Of a stretch of 64,000 nucleotides of DNA, positions 17,764 through 26,475 are shown piece after piece. Below the pieces are notes generated by a model. That model was not told the origin of the DNA and ran no database searches. It saw only the letters and a list, made by a program, of their open reading frames with translations. Origin of the DNA: Bradyrhizobium sp. NP1. GTDB lineage: Bacteria > Pseudomonadota > Alphaproteobacteria > Rhizobiales > Xanthobacteraceae. Made by a program: the position numbers and the translations under genes. Position 1 is the first letter of the stretch. The number at the start of each line of letters is the position of its first letter. The stretch covers positions 3,078,001-3,142,000 of the forward strand of contig NZ_CP127385.1 in assembly GCF_030378205.1 (NCBI RefSeq), in the 5' to 3' direction.

Positions 17764-17823
17764 GACTTTGGGACGGCACGGCGTTGGCCGGCCGGTTATC
17801 ATCGATCCAGGCAGGGGGGAGTG

Positions 17824-18378
17824 ATGCGAGTGAATAAATTCTTTCAGGGGGCCATCTTGGCTTTGGCGTTGACCGGTTTTGGCCACGGCGCATGGGCCGG
17901 CGAAGTCGAAGACCGCCTGAAGCCGCTGCTTGAAAAGCTCGGCTACGCCGACGGCAAGCTTCCGGTGCCAAAGCCGGCGATGGGCAATTATGTCGACGCC
18001 ATCCAGGTCGGCAAGATCCTGTATCTGTCGAGCGGCGGGCCGCAGACCCCGTCGGGAGAGTTTGTCAAGGGTCGCGTTCCCGACCAGGTCAGCATGGAGG
18101 CCGCGGAAACGGCCGTTCAGCTCGCCTGCGTTCGGCAGCTTGCGCGGATCAAGGTCGCCGTCGGCGATCTCGATCAGGTTAAGCGCATCGTCTTTCTCCG
18201 CGTCAAGGTTCGCACGGTCGAGGGCTTTAACGACCTGACCAAGCTGTCCGACGGCTGCTCGGCGATGCTCGTGACGGCGTTCGGCGATGCGGGCAAGCAC
18301 ACAAGGACCGGCGAAGGATACGTTGCATTGCCCTTCGGTCTGACTTCCGAAGTCGAAATGACGGTCGAACTGAAGTAA
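17824..18378 (+). CDS. Exported Rid-family protein
   Basis: 184 residues from the ATG at 17824; a GTG at 17830 is better spaced from AGGGGGGAG and may be the true start. The N-terminus is a signal peptide: basic start, hydrophobic GAILALALTGFG, then AWA-G cleavage near residue 25. The mature part is a Rid domain with ILYLSSGGPQTPSG, LARIKVAVGDLDQVKRIVFLRV and R161 in HTRTGEGYVALPFG, at the position of the substrate-binding arginine. Rid proteins are normally cytosolic, so export is unusual. It is 32 bases before the binding protein of the Liv-type importer, which fits work in the periplasm on the incoming substrate. Confidence 0.8.
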   Translation: MRVNKFFQGAILALALTGFGHGAWAGEVEDRLKPLLEKLGYADGKLPVPKPAMGNYVDAIQVGKILYLSSGGPQTPSGEFVKGRVPDQVSMEAAETAVQLACVRQLARIKVAVGDLDQVKRIVFLRVKVRTVEGFNDLTKLSDGCSAMLVTAFGDAGKHTRTGEGYVALPFGLTSEVEMTVELK

Positions 18379-18410
18379 GCCCCGAAGGTCCAGCTCCGAG
18401 GAGACAGACG

Positions 18411-19565
18411 ATGTTCATCAACCGCCGACTTCTTCTTTCGGCCGCGGCGATGATCGCGGTGCACATCGTGCCCGCTGCTGCCCAAGACAAGACGCCGGTC
18501 AAGATCGGCTTTCACGCGGGCCTGACCGGACCGGCGTCGGCGGACGGCCTGTCGGCCGAAATCGCGGTCAAGCTGGCTGTCGAGGAGGCGAACAAGGCCG
18601 GCGGCATCGACGGGCGGCCGATCGAGCTCGTCAGCTATGACGATCAGGGCAAGCCGGACCAGGCTGTCCCGATCGCCAACAAGCTGATCGGCGACAAGGT
18701 TGCCGCCGTCATCTCGGCCGGCTTCTCCGCGCCCACCAAGGCCGCCGCGCCCGTGTTCCAGGAAGCGCACATTCCCTATGTTGTCGCCATCGCGTTGCAG
18801 CCGGATATCACGAAATCCGGCGATTATGTCTTCCGCGTCGGCAGCATGGGCGAGGTGGAGGGGCGTGCCGGGGCGAAGCTGATCGGTGACGTGCTGAAGG
18901 CGAAGTCGATCGTGCTGCTCACCATCAAGACCGATTTCGGCAAGACCGTCGCGGCCGGCCTCAAGAGCGCGGCGGACAAGTTCAACTTCAAGATCGTCAG
19001 GGAATACGAGTATTCGCCGGCCGACCGCCAGTTCGGTCCGATGATCGCCAGCATCAAGGAAGACAAGCCTGACCTGATCTACGCGTCGGGCTTTTATTTC
19101 ACCGGCGGCCCGCTGCTCAACCAGATTCGCGCCGCCGGCGTCAGCGTGCCGTTCGTCGGCGCGCAGTCCTACAGCTCCACCAAGTTCATCGATATCGCCG
19201 GGCCCGCGTCGGACGGTGCCATCATCACCAATGTGATCGACTGGTCCGGCACGACGCCACAGGAAAAGGCGTTCTTCGACGTCTTCGAGAAAAAGGCGGG
19301 CTTCCGCCCCGAGGCCGCGGGCTCGCAGGCCTATGCAAGCGCTGAAGTGCTGATCGCGGCGCTGCGGGCCGCCAAGAGCACCGATCCGGCCGCCATTCGC
19401 ACGGCGCTGGCGGCAACCAGGATGCACACCGTGGTCGGAGATCTGAGCTTCAACAGCCTGCACGAGGTGCAGCGATCGTTTCCTGTCAGCATCGTGAAGG
19501 ACGGCAAGTGGCAGTCCTATGGCGTGATCGAGGATCCGGTGCTGCTCGCGCCACCGACGCAGTAG
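18411..19565 (+). CDS. ABC transporter substrate-binding protein, branched-chain amino acid (LivK) family
   Basis: 384 residues with a signal peptide (RRLLLSAAAMIAVHIVPAAAQ) and the periplasmic type I fold: PVKIGFHAGLTGPAS, AVKLAVEEANKAGGIDGRPIEL, then two lobes. It is the first gene of a complete importer (binding protein, two permeases, two ATPases). The family binds amino acids but also many aromatic acids in this group of bacteria. Given its neighbours, an aromatic or heteroaromatic ligand is likelier than leucine. Confidence 0.9.
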   Translation: MFINRRLLLSAAAMIAVHIVPAAAQDKTPVKIGFHAGLTGPASADGLSAEIAVKLAVEEANKAGGIDGRPIELVSYDDQGKPDQAVPIANKLIGDKVAAVISAGFSAPTKAAAPVFQEAHIPYVVAIALQPDITKSGDYVFRVGSMGEVEGRAGAKLIGDVLKAKSIVLLTIKTDFGKTVAAGLKSAADKFNFKIVREYEYSPADRQFGPMIASIKEDKPDLIYASGFYFTGGPLLNQIRAAGVSVPFVGAQSYSSTKFIDIAGPASDGAIITNVIDWSGTTPQEKAFFDVFEKKAGFRPEAAGSQAYASAEVLIAALRAAKSTDPAAIRTALAATRMHTVVGDLSFNSLHEVQRSFPVSIVKDGKWQSYGVIEDPVLLAPPTQ

Positions 19566-19597
19566 CGATCCCGAGGCGGAGCCTTTCGTACCGCATC

Positions 19598-20464
19598 ATG
19601 AAACTGATCTGGGAGCTGGCATTCCAGGGACTGCTGAACGGCTGCATCTACGCGTTGATCGCGGTAGGTCTTGTCATGGTCTATGGCCTGCTGCGGGTGC
19701 TTCACATCGCGCATGCCGGGCTGTTCACGCTCGGCGCCTACGTCTCGCTCACCATCACCAATGCCAGCGGCAGCCTGGCGCTGGCGCTGGCCTGCTCGGT
19801 CGTCGTGGTGGGCTTGGGCGGCGTTGCGATCTATCGCTTCTGCTATGAGCCGATCCTGAACCGGCCGCCCTACGTGGTCCTGATCGTATCGATCGGCCTC
19901 TTCATCACAATGGAAGAGGTCTTTCGCATCGTGTTCGGGCCTTACGGTCTATCCTACCTCAAGCCGCCGCTGCAGGAGCGGTTCAATATCCTGGGCATCG
20001 GCGTGACCGCGGCAGAACTCAGCGTCATTGTCGTCACGCTCCTCTTGTTCGCGACGCTGGATGCTTTCAACCGCCTGACCCGCATCGGGATCGCATCGCG
20101 GGCGACGGTGTCCGACCCGCAGATGGCTTCCTCATTCGGCGTCGATATCCGGCTGATCCGGGACATGACCTTCTTCATCGGATCGGCCTTCGCCGCGGTG
20201 GCGGGCACGATGGTCGGGGTGCTGAACAACATCGTCGAGCCGACGATGGGAAGCGTGCCGAGCTACAAGGCCTTGGCCATTATTGTTCTGGGCGGCATGG
20301 GCAGCATCAGGGGCGCACTGGCTGCGGCCCTGTTTCTCGGCCTGATCGAGGCGTTCGGCACGACCTATCTTGGAACGCTGCTCGATCGCGACGCCATCGC
20401 GTTTGCCGTGCTGCTTGTCGTGCTGATGTTGCGGCCCGCGGGCCTGATGGGGAGGACCGCGTGA
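19598..20464 (+). CDS. ABC transporter permease, LivH type
   Basis: 288 residues from the ATG at 19598; the reading frame extends upstream into the binding-protein gene but has no site there. Multiple hydrophobic segments begin ELAFQGLLNGCIYALIAVGL. The family motif GLLRVLHIAHAGLFTLGAY follows, and the EAA-like loop is YKALAIIVLGGMGSIRGALAA. It forms the membrane channel with the LivM-type partner, with which it overlaps by four bases (GTGA). Confidence 0.92.
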   Translation: MKLIWELAFQGLLNGCIYALIAVGLVMVYGLLRVLHIAHAGLFTLGAYVSLTITNASGSLALALACSVVVVGLGGVAIYRFCYEPILNRPPYVVLIVSIGLFITMEEVFRIVFGPYGLSYLKPPLQERFNILGIGVTAAELSVIVVTLLLFATLDAFNRLTRIGIASRATVSDPQMASSFGVDIRLIRDMTFFIGSAFAAVAGTMVGVLNNIVEPTMGSVPSYKALAIIVLGGMGSIRGALAAALFLGLIEAFGTTYLGTLLDRDAIAFAVLLVVLMLRPAGLMGRTA

Positions 20465-21312
20465 GCGCCTATGTTCTCTCGATCGTGTCGCTCGTCGGCA
20501 TCAACATCATCCTGGCGCTCGGATTGCATCTGATTTCAGGGCTTTGCGGTCAGGTGAGCCTCGGCCATGCGGCATTCTACGGCGTAGGCGCCTATACCGC
20601 GGCCCTGCTGGCCAAGGCCGGATATCCGATCGGGTTCACGCTTCCGGCCGCCATGGCGGCGGCGGCCGTGGCTGGCTTTGTCGTCGGATTATGCAGCCTG
20701 CGCGTCCGCGAGGACTTTCTGGCGATCGCAACCATGGCGGCGGGCTTCATTTTCCTCGGCGTCGTCAAGCAGAACGATGCGCTGGGTGGCGAGATCGGGA
20801 TCAGCGGCATCGCGACGCCTTCTTTCGGACGCGACGGCTTTGTCGCCCTCGAGCTGGTGACGACCGTCCTGGTGATCCTGTTTTGCCTGCACGTCCGGCG
20901 CAGCTGGCTCGGCTTCGGCTTTTCGGCTGTGGCCGACGACGACGTCGCGGCGCAGATGATCGGAGTCGACAACAGGGTCTACAAGCTGACGGCATTCTGC
21001 ATCGGGACGGCGCTGGCAGGACTTGCGGGCGGTTTTCTGGCCTACTATCTGCGCGCCGTCAGCCCCGACGCCTTCGGCTTCACCACGTCGATTTCGGTGC
21101 TGTGCATGGTCGTGCTGGGCGGGATGCAATCCATCACCGGCTGCATCGTCGCGACGACGATCCTGACGATCATGCCGGAACTGCTGCGATTTGCCGACAA
21201 CTACAAGCTCCTGATCTTCGGCGCGTTGCTGTTTCTCACCATGCGATTTCTGCCCGAAGGCCTTGGCGGTCTGCTCGCTCTGGTCAGGCGGAAGGAAGCC
21301 GGCTCGCCATGA
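20461..21312 (+). CDS. ABC transporter permease, LivM type
   Basis: 283 residues from a GTG start overlapping the previous stop. It has about eight to ten membrane segments, the motif SGLCGQVSLGHAAFYGVGAYTAALL near the N-terminus and CMVVLGGMQSITG in the coupling loop. It is the second channel subunit of the importer. It overlaps the ATPase gene by four bases (ATGA). Confidence 0.92.
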   Translation: MSAYVLSIVSLVGINIILALGLHLISGLCGQVSLGHAAFYGVGAYTAALLAKAGYPIGFTLPAAMAAAAVAGFVVGLCSLRVREDFLAIATMAAGFIFLGVVKQNDALGGEIGISGIATPSFGRDGFVALELVTTVLVILFCLHVRRSWLGFGFSAVADDDVAAQMIGVDNRVYKLTAFCIGTALAGLAGGFLAYYLRAVSPDAFGFTTSISVLCMVVLGGMQSITGCIVATTILTIMPELLRFADNYKLLIFGALLFLTMRFLPEGLGGLLALVRRKEAGSP

Positions 21313-22091
21313 CCGCCAGCGACGCAGCGTTTCCCGCCCTTGAGGTGAAAGATATCGCCGTGCAATTCGGCGGCATCCGGGCGATCGATCATGTCTCGTT
21401 CGCCGTCGGCAAGGGCGAGCTCGTCGGACTGATTGGACCGAATGGCGCGGGCAAGACGACCATGCTGCGCGTCGTCTCGGGGCAGGTTCGGCCGCAGGTC
21501 GGCCAGGTCCTGCTCGATGGACGCGATATGCGCCGCTTCCGCGTGGCGCAGCGGGCGCGCGCGGGCCTCGGCATGTCCAATCAGATCGTCCGTCCGTTTC
21601 GCCATCTCACGATTCTCGACAACGTCGCGCTCGCCGTCGGGCACGACCGTACCGCGTCTCCCTTGGTGGCGATCGGAAGCGTCAGCCGCAAGCGGCAGCG
21701 AGAGCAGGCAATGGAGCTTCTTGCGCTCGTTGGGATCGCCTCGCTTGCGCATGCCGAGCCTCGCTCGCAGCCGCTTGGCGTCCTCAAGCGCCTGGAAGTC
21801 GCACGCGCACTCGCGATGAAGCCGGTCGTCCTGTTGCTCGACGAGCCGCTCGCCGGTCTCAACCAGGCCGAGGCCGGCAAGCTTGCCGATACGATCCTTG
21901 AGCTCAACGGCGGGGGGGTTACGATCGTGCTGATCGAGCACAACCTTGCGGAAGCACAACGCATCTGCCGGCATTTTCTCGTCCTCGATAACGGGCGAAA
22001 GATCGCCGACGGTCCGGTGGCCGCCGTGATGGCGGACGATGCGGTCATTACCGCCTATCTGGGTGAGGGGTGGCGGAATGCTGCGCATTGA
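21309..22091 (+). CDS. ABC transporter ATP-binding protein, LivG type
   Basis: 260 residues from the ATG at 21309. Walker A is GPNGAGKTT (about 40-48) and Walker B is VVLLLDEPLAGL, with the LivG-like VRPFRHLTILDNVALA. The ABC signature reads QPLGVLKRLEVARAL, lacking the usual LSxGxQ pattern, a variant that occurs in some Liv-type ATPases. It powers import together with the LivF-type subunit. The long upstream extension of this frame is a shadow of the permease. Confidence 0.9.
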   Translation: MTASDAAFPALEVKDIAVQFGGIRAIDHVSFAVGKGELVGLIGPNGAGKTTMLRVVSGQVRPQVGQVLLDGRDMRRFRVAQRARAGLGMSNQIVRPFRHLTILDNVALAVGHDRTASPLVAIGSVSRKRQREQAMELLALVGIASLAHAEPRSQPLGVLKRLEVARALAMKPVVLLLDEPLAGLNQAEAGKLADTILELNGGGVTIVLIEHNLAEAQRICRHFLVLDNGRKIADGPVAAVMADDAVITAYLGEGWRNAAH

Positions 22092-22782
22092 GAACCTCAC
22101 CTGCCGCTACGGCAAGATCGAAGCCGTGAGCGGGATCAGCCTCGAGGTGGGCGAGGCCCAGATCGTCGCGCTAGTCGGCGCCAACGGCGCCGGAAAATCC
22201 TCCACGATCCAGAGCGTCGCCGGGCACGTGCAGCGTACGGAAGGCCGCATCTACCTTGCTGGCGAGGATATCACCGCGCTGCCGCCGCGGGAGCGCGTCC
22301 GCAAAGGCGTTGCGGTCGCGCCCGAAGGCCGTCGGCTGTTTCGCGACCTGACGGTGCGCGAAAATCTGCTGATGGGCGGCTTCTGCCGCCCCCGCGAACG
22401 CGAGACGGCGAATCTAGGGCGGGTGCTCGACCTGTTTCCGCGACTGGCCGAGCGCATGCATTCCCGCGCGGACAACCTCTCCGGAGGCGAACAGCAGATG
22501 GTCACGATCGGACGGGCCATGATGTCGGAGCCGCGGCTCCTGATGATCGACGAATTGTCGCTGGGCCTGATGCCCAAAAACGTCGACCTCTGCTACGAGG
22601 CCATCGAGCGTCTCAGGCAGCAGGGCCTCTCGATCCTTGTGGTAGAACAGAACACCACCAAGGCGTTGCAGGTGGCGCAGCACGCCTATGTTCTTAGCTC
22701 CGGACGCTTGATCTGGAGCGGTAGTGCCGCAGCGGCTCGCAGTGACCCCTCAGTTGTTCAGGCCTATATTGGTTCAGCCTAG
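22078..22782 (+). CDS. ABC transporter ATP-binding protein, LivF type
   Basis: 234 residues from the ATG at 22078, overlapping the LivG-type gene by 14 bases. Walker A is GANGAGKSS, the signature is NLSGGEQQMVTIGRAM, and Walker B is LLMIDELSLGL. EGRRLFRDLTVRENLLMG is typical of LivF. It is the last gene of the importer operon. Confidence 0.92.
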   Translation: MLRIENLTCRYGKIEAVSGISLEVGEAQIVALVGANGAGKSSTIQSVAGHVQRTEGRIYLAGEDITALPPRERVRKGVAVAPEGRRLFRDLTVRENLLMGGFCRPRERETANLGRVLDLFPRLAERMHSRADNLSGGEQQMVTIGRAMMSEPRLLMIDELSLGLMPKNVDLCYEAIERLRQQGLSILVVEQNTTKALQVAQHAYVLSSGRLIWSGSAAAARSDPSVVQAYIGSA

Positions 22783-23147
22783 CATGAACTGCGAAACGAT
22801 GATTGACCCGGATGTCAAGACCATCCAGGGCGGTGGCTGACGCCGAACACGGCCAGCCCTGCCGGGCACCGCCCAGCCGCATCGAGGCGGTCTTTGTGAG
22901 CCCGTCAGGTGTCAATTTTCTGCGTGAAAATCCACTGCGTGCCCCGTTGCGATAACGCCGCTGGATCTACTGCTCGAGCGGCGGGATGGCCTCGCCGTGT
23001 CGCCGTTCGGCCAGGATCGTCATCAATCTGGCCTTCGCGGCTTCGAGGTGCTGACGACAGAGCCGACCGGTTGATATCGTGGCAAGGCGAAGGGAAGGAT
23101 CATCGTCAACGTCTGAGAGACGTGAGCGTCGCTCGCCGGTGACACGC
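22783..23147. other. Convergent intergenic gap, no gene seen
   Basis: 365 bases between the LivF-type gene (rightward) and a TetR gene (leftward). Short open frames here have no start signal or recognisable protein. No strong hairpin with a T-run was found. Confidence 0.4.
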
Positions 23148-23915
23148 CTAGCCGGCGGTCTGTCGCGCGCCCTTTTCAAGCGACTTCGATATGACGGGTC
23201 GAGGCCCACCGCAGGACGGTGCCTGGAATCCGGCCACCGCGAAGGTCGTCAATTGCCGGATCGCATCATCGGCGCTCCCGGAGCGGACGCGTTCAGAGCG
23301 CTTGAGCCCGCGCGGCAGCCGCGTCATGCGCGAGGGGCCGCCCATGGCGTAGATGATCGCGCCGACCATGTAGTTGTAGCGCCAGAGCACGTCCTCGATC
23401 GCAAGATGGGGCAACAGCTGACACAACACCTCGATATAGCGCGTACGGACTGGCTCGTAATAGGCTTCGAGGAACCCGGCTTCGCCGGGACTTGAGAACG
23501 CATGAGAAAGAAACTGCATCACGACCAGCGCGCGGCCGCTGCCGGATGCATCGGCGATTAGTTGTAGTGGAGGCGTCACGAAGGCTTCGACGACCTTTTC
23601 AAGCGCGGGCAGTTTCTTGTCGCCCGATTGCGCCAGAAGATTGTCGAGCAGTTCGAGTCTCTGATCGTTGAGCGGAACGACTCGGCGGCGAAAAATCTCC
23701 TCGAACAGCTTCTCCTTCGACGTAAAATGATAGTTGACGGCGCCGAGATTGACATTGGCCTCGCTCGCAATGGTTCGGATCGAGACCGCCTCGGGGCCGT
23801 GCGTCGCAAACAAGCGTTCGGCGGTATCGAGCACGTGCTGCCGGGTGGCCTGGCCGCCGGCCGCTCCTCGCTGGACTTTTCCTTTCTTGGCCTTCGCCTT
23901 CGCCGCCTCATTCAC
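23148..23915 (-). CDS. TetR-family transcriptional regulator
   Basis: 255 residues if it starts at the GTG at 23915, which follows GGAG with good spacing; an ATG at 24023 would add 36 residues rich in Cys and Arg that do not look like TetR. After a basic leader (KAKAKKGKVQRG), the DNA-binding domain is RQHVLDTAERLFATHGPEAVSIRTIASEANVNLGAVNYHFTSKE. The C-terminal ligand domain is about 180 residues. It is divergent from the ten-gene operon at 24281, and a TetR-type palindrome lies between, so it most likely represses that operon. Confidence 0.87.
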   Translation of the reverse strand: MNEAAKAKAKKGKVQRGAAGGQATRQHVLDTAERLFATHGPEAVSIRTIASEANVNLGAVNYHFTSKEKLFEEIFRRRVVPLNDQRLELLDNLLAQSGDKKLPALEKVVEAFVTPPLQLIADASGSGRALVVMQFLSHAFSSPGEAGFLEAYYEPVRTRYIEVLCQLLPHLAIEDVLWRYNYMVGAIIYAMGGPSRMTRLPRGLKRSERVRSGSADDAIRQLTTFAVAGFQAPSCGGPRPVISKSLEKGARQTAG

Positions 23916-24205
23916 ATTTCGTACTCCGTCCGTCGCGGCCCTTTCCCGACAACCCGACATGTCGGACCGACCGCAGATGTGACACGATTTCGCCAGCCTC
24001 GAAATAGCTTTCACAAGCCGCAATCAAGCGGCGCCCATGGCGCCGCAGACCTGTATCGCTCGCGATTGTCCTGCGCGGTGCCGCTTCGCTTTGTCGCGGC
24101 AAGCAGGCGCGTCCGGGCGTCGATGCGCCATCGAGACTGACGGCTCCTGACGCTATCTTGTCCTCGCGCTGCGGGGGCTGCCCTGACCCCGCGGGACAGC
24201 GGCTA
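23916..24205. other. Upstream region of the TetR gene, no gene supported
   Basis: About 290 bases between the preferred TetR start and the promoter of the next operon. The TetR frame stays open to 24023, so a longer N-terminus is possible. Nothing else is recognisable. Confidence 0.35.
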
Positions 24206-24234
24206 TTGACTTTTGCCTGCAAATTCATCAAATA
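24206..24234 (+). promoter_or_regulatory. Possible promoter of the BKACE operon
   Basis: TTGACT at 24206-24211 is a good -35 match. CAAATA 17 bases later is a weak -10. The palindrome at 24243-24260 would lie just after the -10, a usual place for a repressor site. Confidence 0.35.
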
Positions 24235-24242
24235 GCTTTTAG

Positions 24243-24260
24243 TTCATACAGACGTATGAA
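24243..24260. promoter_or_regulatory. Palindromic operator between TetR and the BKACE operon
   Basis: TTCATAC (24243-24249) and GTATGAA (24254-24260) are perfect 7-bp inverted arms around AGAC. The site is 20 bases before the first gene of the operon and on the promoter side of the divergent TetR gene. This is the expected site of a TetR repressor. Confidence 0.65.
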
Positions 24261-24280
24261 TCAAATGACGTAAGTGAGAT

Positions 24281-25162
24281 ATGCAGAGCAGAACGATCCT
24301 CACCTGTGCGGTTACCGGCGGTGACGACAATGCCGGTCGTTATTCGCAGTTGCCGGTCACGCCCCGGCAGATCGCCGAATCCTCGATCGAGGCGGCGAAG
24401 GCGGGTGCCGCGATCGTGCATCTTCATGTTCGTGACCCCGCGACGGGCAAGCCGAGCATGGAGCTCGCGCTCTATCGCGAGGTGGTCGAGCGGATTCGTT
24501 CGTCCGAAACCGACGTCGTGATCAACCTGACCACCGGTCCGGGTGCGCGCTTCGTGCCCGACATCACCGCGGTAAACGCTGCGGCGCCCGGTTCCAATGT
24601 GCGGCCGGCGGCCGAACGCGTGCGGCACATCATCGAGCTTCAGCCGGAAATCTGCAGTCTCGACATGGGCACGCTGAATTTCGGCGCCGGCGCGCTGATC
24701 AACACGCCGGCGCAGATCAAGGTTATCGCGGCGGGCATCCGGCAGGCCAACGTGAAGGCGGAGCTGGAGATCTTCGATACCGGTCATCTTGCGCTCGCGC
24801 GCCAGATGATCGCCGACGGGCTGGTCGATGAGGACGCCTTCTTCCAGATCGCGCTCGGGATTCCCTGGGGCGCGCCGGCGACGCCGCAATCCATGATGCT
24901 GATGAGCCACGCGCTGCCGCATGGCGCAAACTGGGCGGCCTTCGGCGTCGGACGCTCGGAATTTTCGATGGTCGCGCAAGCCGTGCTGCTCGGTGGCCAT
25001 GTGCGCGTCGGGATGGAAGACAATTTCTTTCTTGATCGGGGTGTGCAGGCAAAGACCAATGCGCAGCTCGTGGAGAAAGCCGCCGCAATCGTCCACTCGC
25101 TCGGGGGGACGCTGGCCTCGCCGGCAGAGGCGCGCGCGATCATTGGCATTGGAAAGAACTGA
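24281..25162 (+). CDS. Beta-keto acid cleavage enzyme (BKACE, DUF849 family)
   Basis: 293 residues. The family is Zn-dependent and condenses a beta-keto acid with acetyl-CoA to give acetoacetate and a new acyl-CoA; the founder is 3-keto-5-aminohexanoate cleavage enzyme. The metal motif VHLHVRD (about 46-52) is visible, with AGAAIVHLHV before it, then VVINLTTGPGARF, SLDMGTLNFG and VGMEDNFFLDRG. Substrate specificity differs widely in this family and cannot be read from sequence alone. It is the first gene of a TetR-controlled operon, so it may define the key carbon-carbon cleavage of the pathway. Confidence 0.9.
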   Translation: MQSRTILTCAVTGGDDNAGRYSQLPVTPRQIAESSIEAAKAGAAIVHLHVRDPATGKPSMELALYREVVERIRSSETDVVINLTTGPGARFVPDITAVNAAAPGSNVRPAAERVRHIIELQPEICSLDMGTLNFGAGALINTPAQIKVIAAGIRQANVKAELEIFDTGHLALARQMIADGLVDEDAFFQIALGIPWGAPATPQSMMLMSHALPHGANWAAFGVGRSEFSMVAQAVLLGGHVRVGMEDNFFLDRGVQAKTNAQLVEKAAAIVHSLGGTLASPAEARAIIGIGKN

Positions 25163-25166
25163 TCCA

Positions 25167-26048
25167 ATGGCTGGACTCACGGTCGCATGCGTGCAACTCA
25201 ATCCGGGCGACGATCTCGCGGCAAACGTCGCGACGGCATCTGAATTCATTCGGCAGGCGGCGGTAGGCGGGGCGCAATTCGTCGCGCTGCCGGAGTTCTG
25301 CACTTTCCTGCATCGGAGCGGAACTGCGATGCGGGCCGCGGCCAAGCCGGAAGACGAGCATCCGGGCCTGCAGGGATTGCTGGTTGCGGCACGAGATTCC
25401 GGCGTCTGGCTGCTTGCGGGCAGTATTGTCGTGAAGTCGGAGGACGACGCCGGCCGCCTCGCCAATCGCAGCTATCTGATTTCGCCGGAAGGCGCATGTG
25501 TTGCGACCTACGACAAGCTGCATATGTTCGACGCGATCCTGCCCGACGGAAGGGAGACTCTGGAATCGCGCTCCTATCGCGCAGGCCGGCATGCGGTGGT
25601 CGTCCGTCTTCCTTCGGCCACGCTTGGCCTCAGCATCTGCTACGACCTGCGGTTTCCCTCATTATATCGCGCGCTTGCGCGCTCGGGCGCGGACATCCTG
25701 ATGGTGCCTTCGGCGTTTGCGGCCGCGACCGGCAAAGCCCATTGGCACACCTTGTTGCGGGCGCGCGCGATCGAGAACGGATGCTTTGTCGTGGCGCCCG
25801 CGACGTGCGGCATGCATCCGGGCGGATGGCAGACGTTCGGCCACTCCATGATCGTCGATCCCTGGGGCGAGATCCTCGCCGAGAGCGGTCAATCGCCCGG
25901 CCTTGCGACGGCGACGATCGATCTTTCCGCGGTCGCCAGCACGCGGTCGCAGCTGCCGACGCTGCGCTCCGATGTGAGCTTCGACGTCGAGGAATTTGAT
26001 TCCACAAACCCGGTCAAGAGGCCGTCAGATGAACTCTCCCATCACTAA
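25167..26048 (+). CDS. Carbon-nitrogen hydrolase (nitrilase superfamily amidase)
   Basis: 293 residues from the ATG at 25167 behind GGAAAG, four bases after the BKACE stop. The catalytic triad of the nitrilase fold is present: E43 (LPEFCTF), K117 (YDKLHMFD) and C158 (SICYDLRFPSLYR). The arrangement resembles the Nit2/deaminated-glutathione amidase and carbamoylputrescine amidase branches, which act on amides and not on nitriles. It probably releases ammonia or an amine from the imported compound or from a pathway intermediate. The upstream extension of the frame is a shadow. Confidence 0.88.
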   Translation: MAGLTVACVQLNPGDDLAANVATASEFIRQAAVGGAQFVALPEFCTFLHRSGTAMRAAAKPEDEHPGLQGLLVAARDSGVWLLAGSIVVKSEDDAGRLANRSYLISPEGACVATYDKLHMFDAILPDGRETLESRSYRAGRHAVVVRLPSATLGLSICYDLRFPSLYRALARSGADILMVPSAFAAATGKAHWHTLLRARAIENGCFVVAPATCGMHPGGWQTFGHSMIVDPWGEILAESGQSPGLATATIDLSAVASTRSQLPTLRSDVSFDVEEFDSTNPVKRPSDELSHH

Positions 26049-26409
26049 CGCTCCCCAGTTGCGATCGAACTTCGTCGACGCGCGGTCGATGCCGTGGCAA
26101 TCAACCGATTTCGAGGGCATCGAAATGAAGATCCTCTACAAAGACAATGAAGGCCGCTCGACCATCCTGTTCAAATTGGCTCCGGGCGCCGTCGTGCCGC
26201 TGCATGAACACACCGACCTTGAACAGACCTTCATGCTCGAAGGGGCGCTCGAGGATGACGAGGGCGTGGTTGCGGCCGGCAACTTTGTCTGGCGTCCGGG
26301 CGGCAACATGCATATTGCGCGCGCGCCGAACGGCGCTCTCTTCCTGTCAGTGTTCAATCGGCCGAACCGGTTTTTCGACGGAACCAAGTTCTTCACCGCC
26401 AAGAGTTGA
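26029..26409 (+). CDS. Small cupin protein (ChrR-like cupin fold)
   Basis: 126 residues from the ATG at 26029, overlapping the amidase gene by 20 bases. It is a single cupin barrel with VVPLHEHTDLEQTFMLEGALEDDEG (first motif, HxH...E) and the second motif around RPGGNMHIARAPNGALFL. Its metal-binding residues are intact. It could be a dioxygenase, isomerase or sensor-like cupin; family membership does not decide. Tight overlap suggests translational coupling with the amidase. Confidence 0.8.
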   Translation: MNSPITNAPQLRSNFVDARSMPWQSTDFEGIEMKILYKDNEGRSTILFKLAPGAVVPLHEHTDLEQTFMLEGALEDDEGVVAAGNFVWRPGGNMHIARAPNGALFLSVFNRPNRFFDGTKFFTAKS

Positions 26410-26475
26410 AACGCCGGGAACTGACGCTTCGAGAACTGAAGCCAGGAATTGAAAACGTTGGATCGAGGACCGCTC

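Noticed and set aside
23916..24023. Longer TetR N-terminus
   Set aside because: The extra 36 residues are Cys/Arg-rich and unlike TetR leaders; the GTG at 23915 has a well-spaced GGAG. It cannot be fully excluded.
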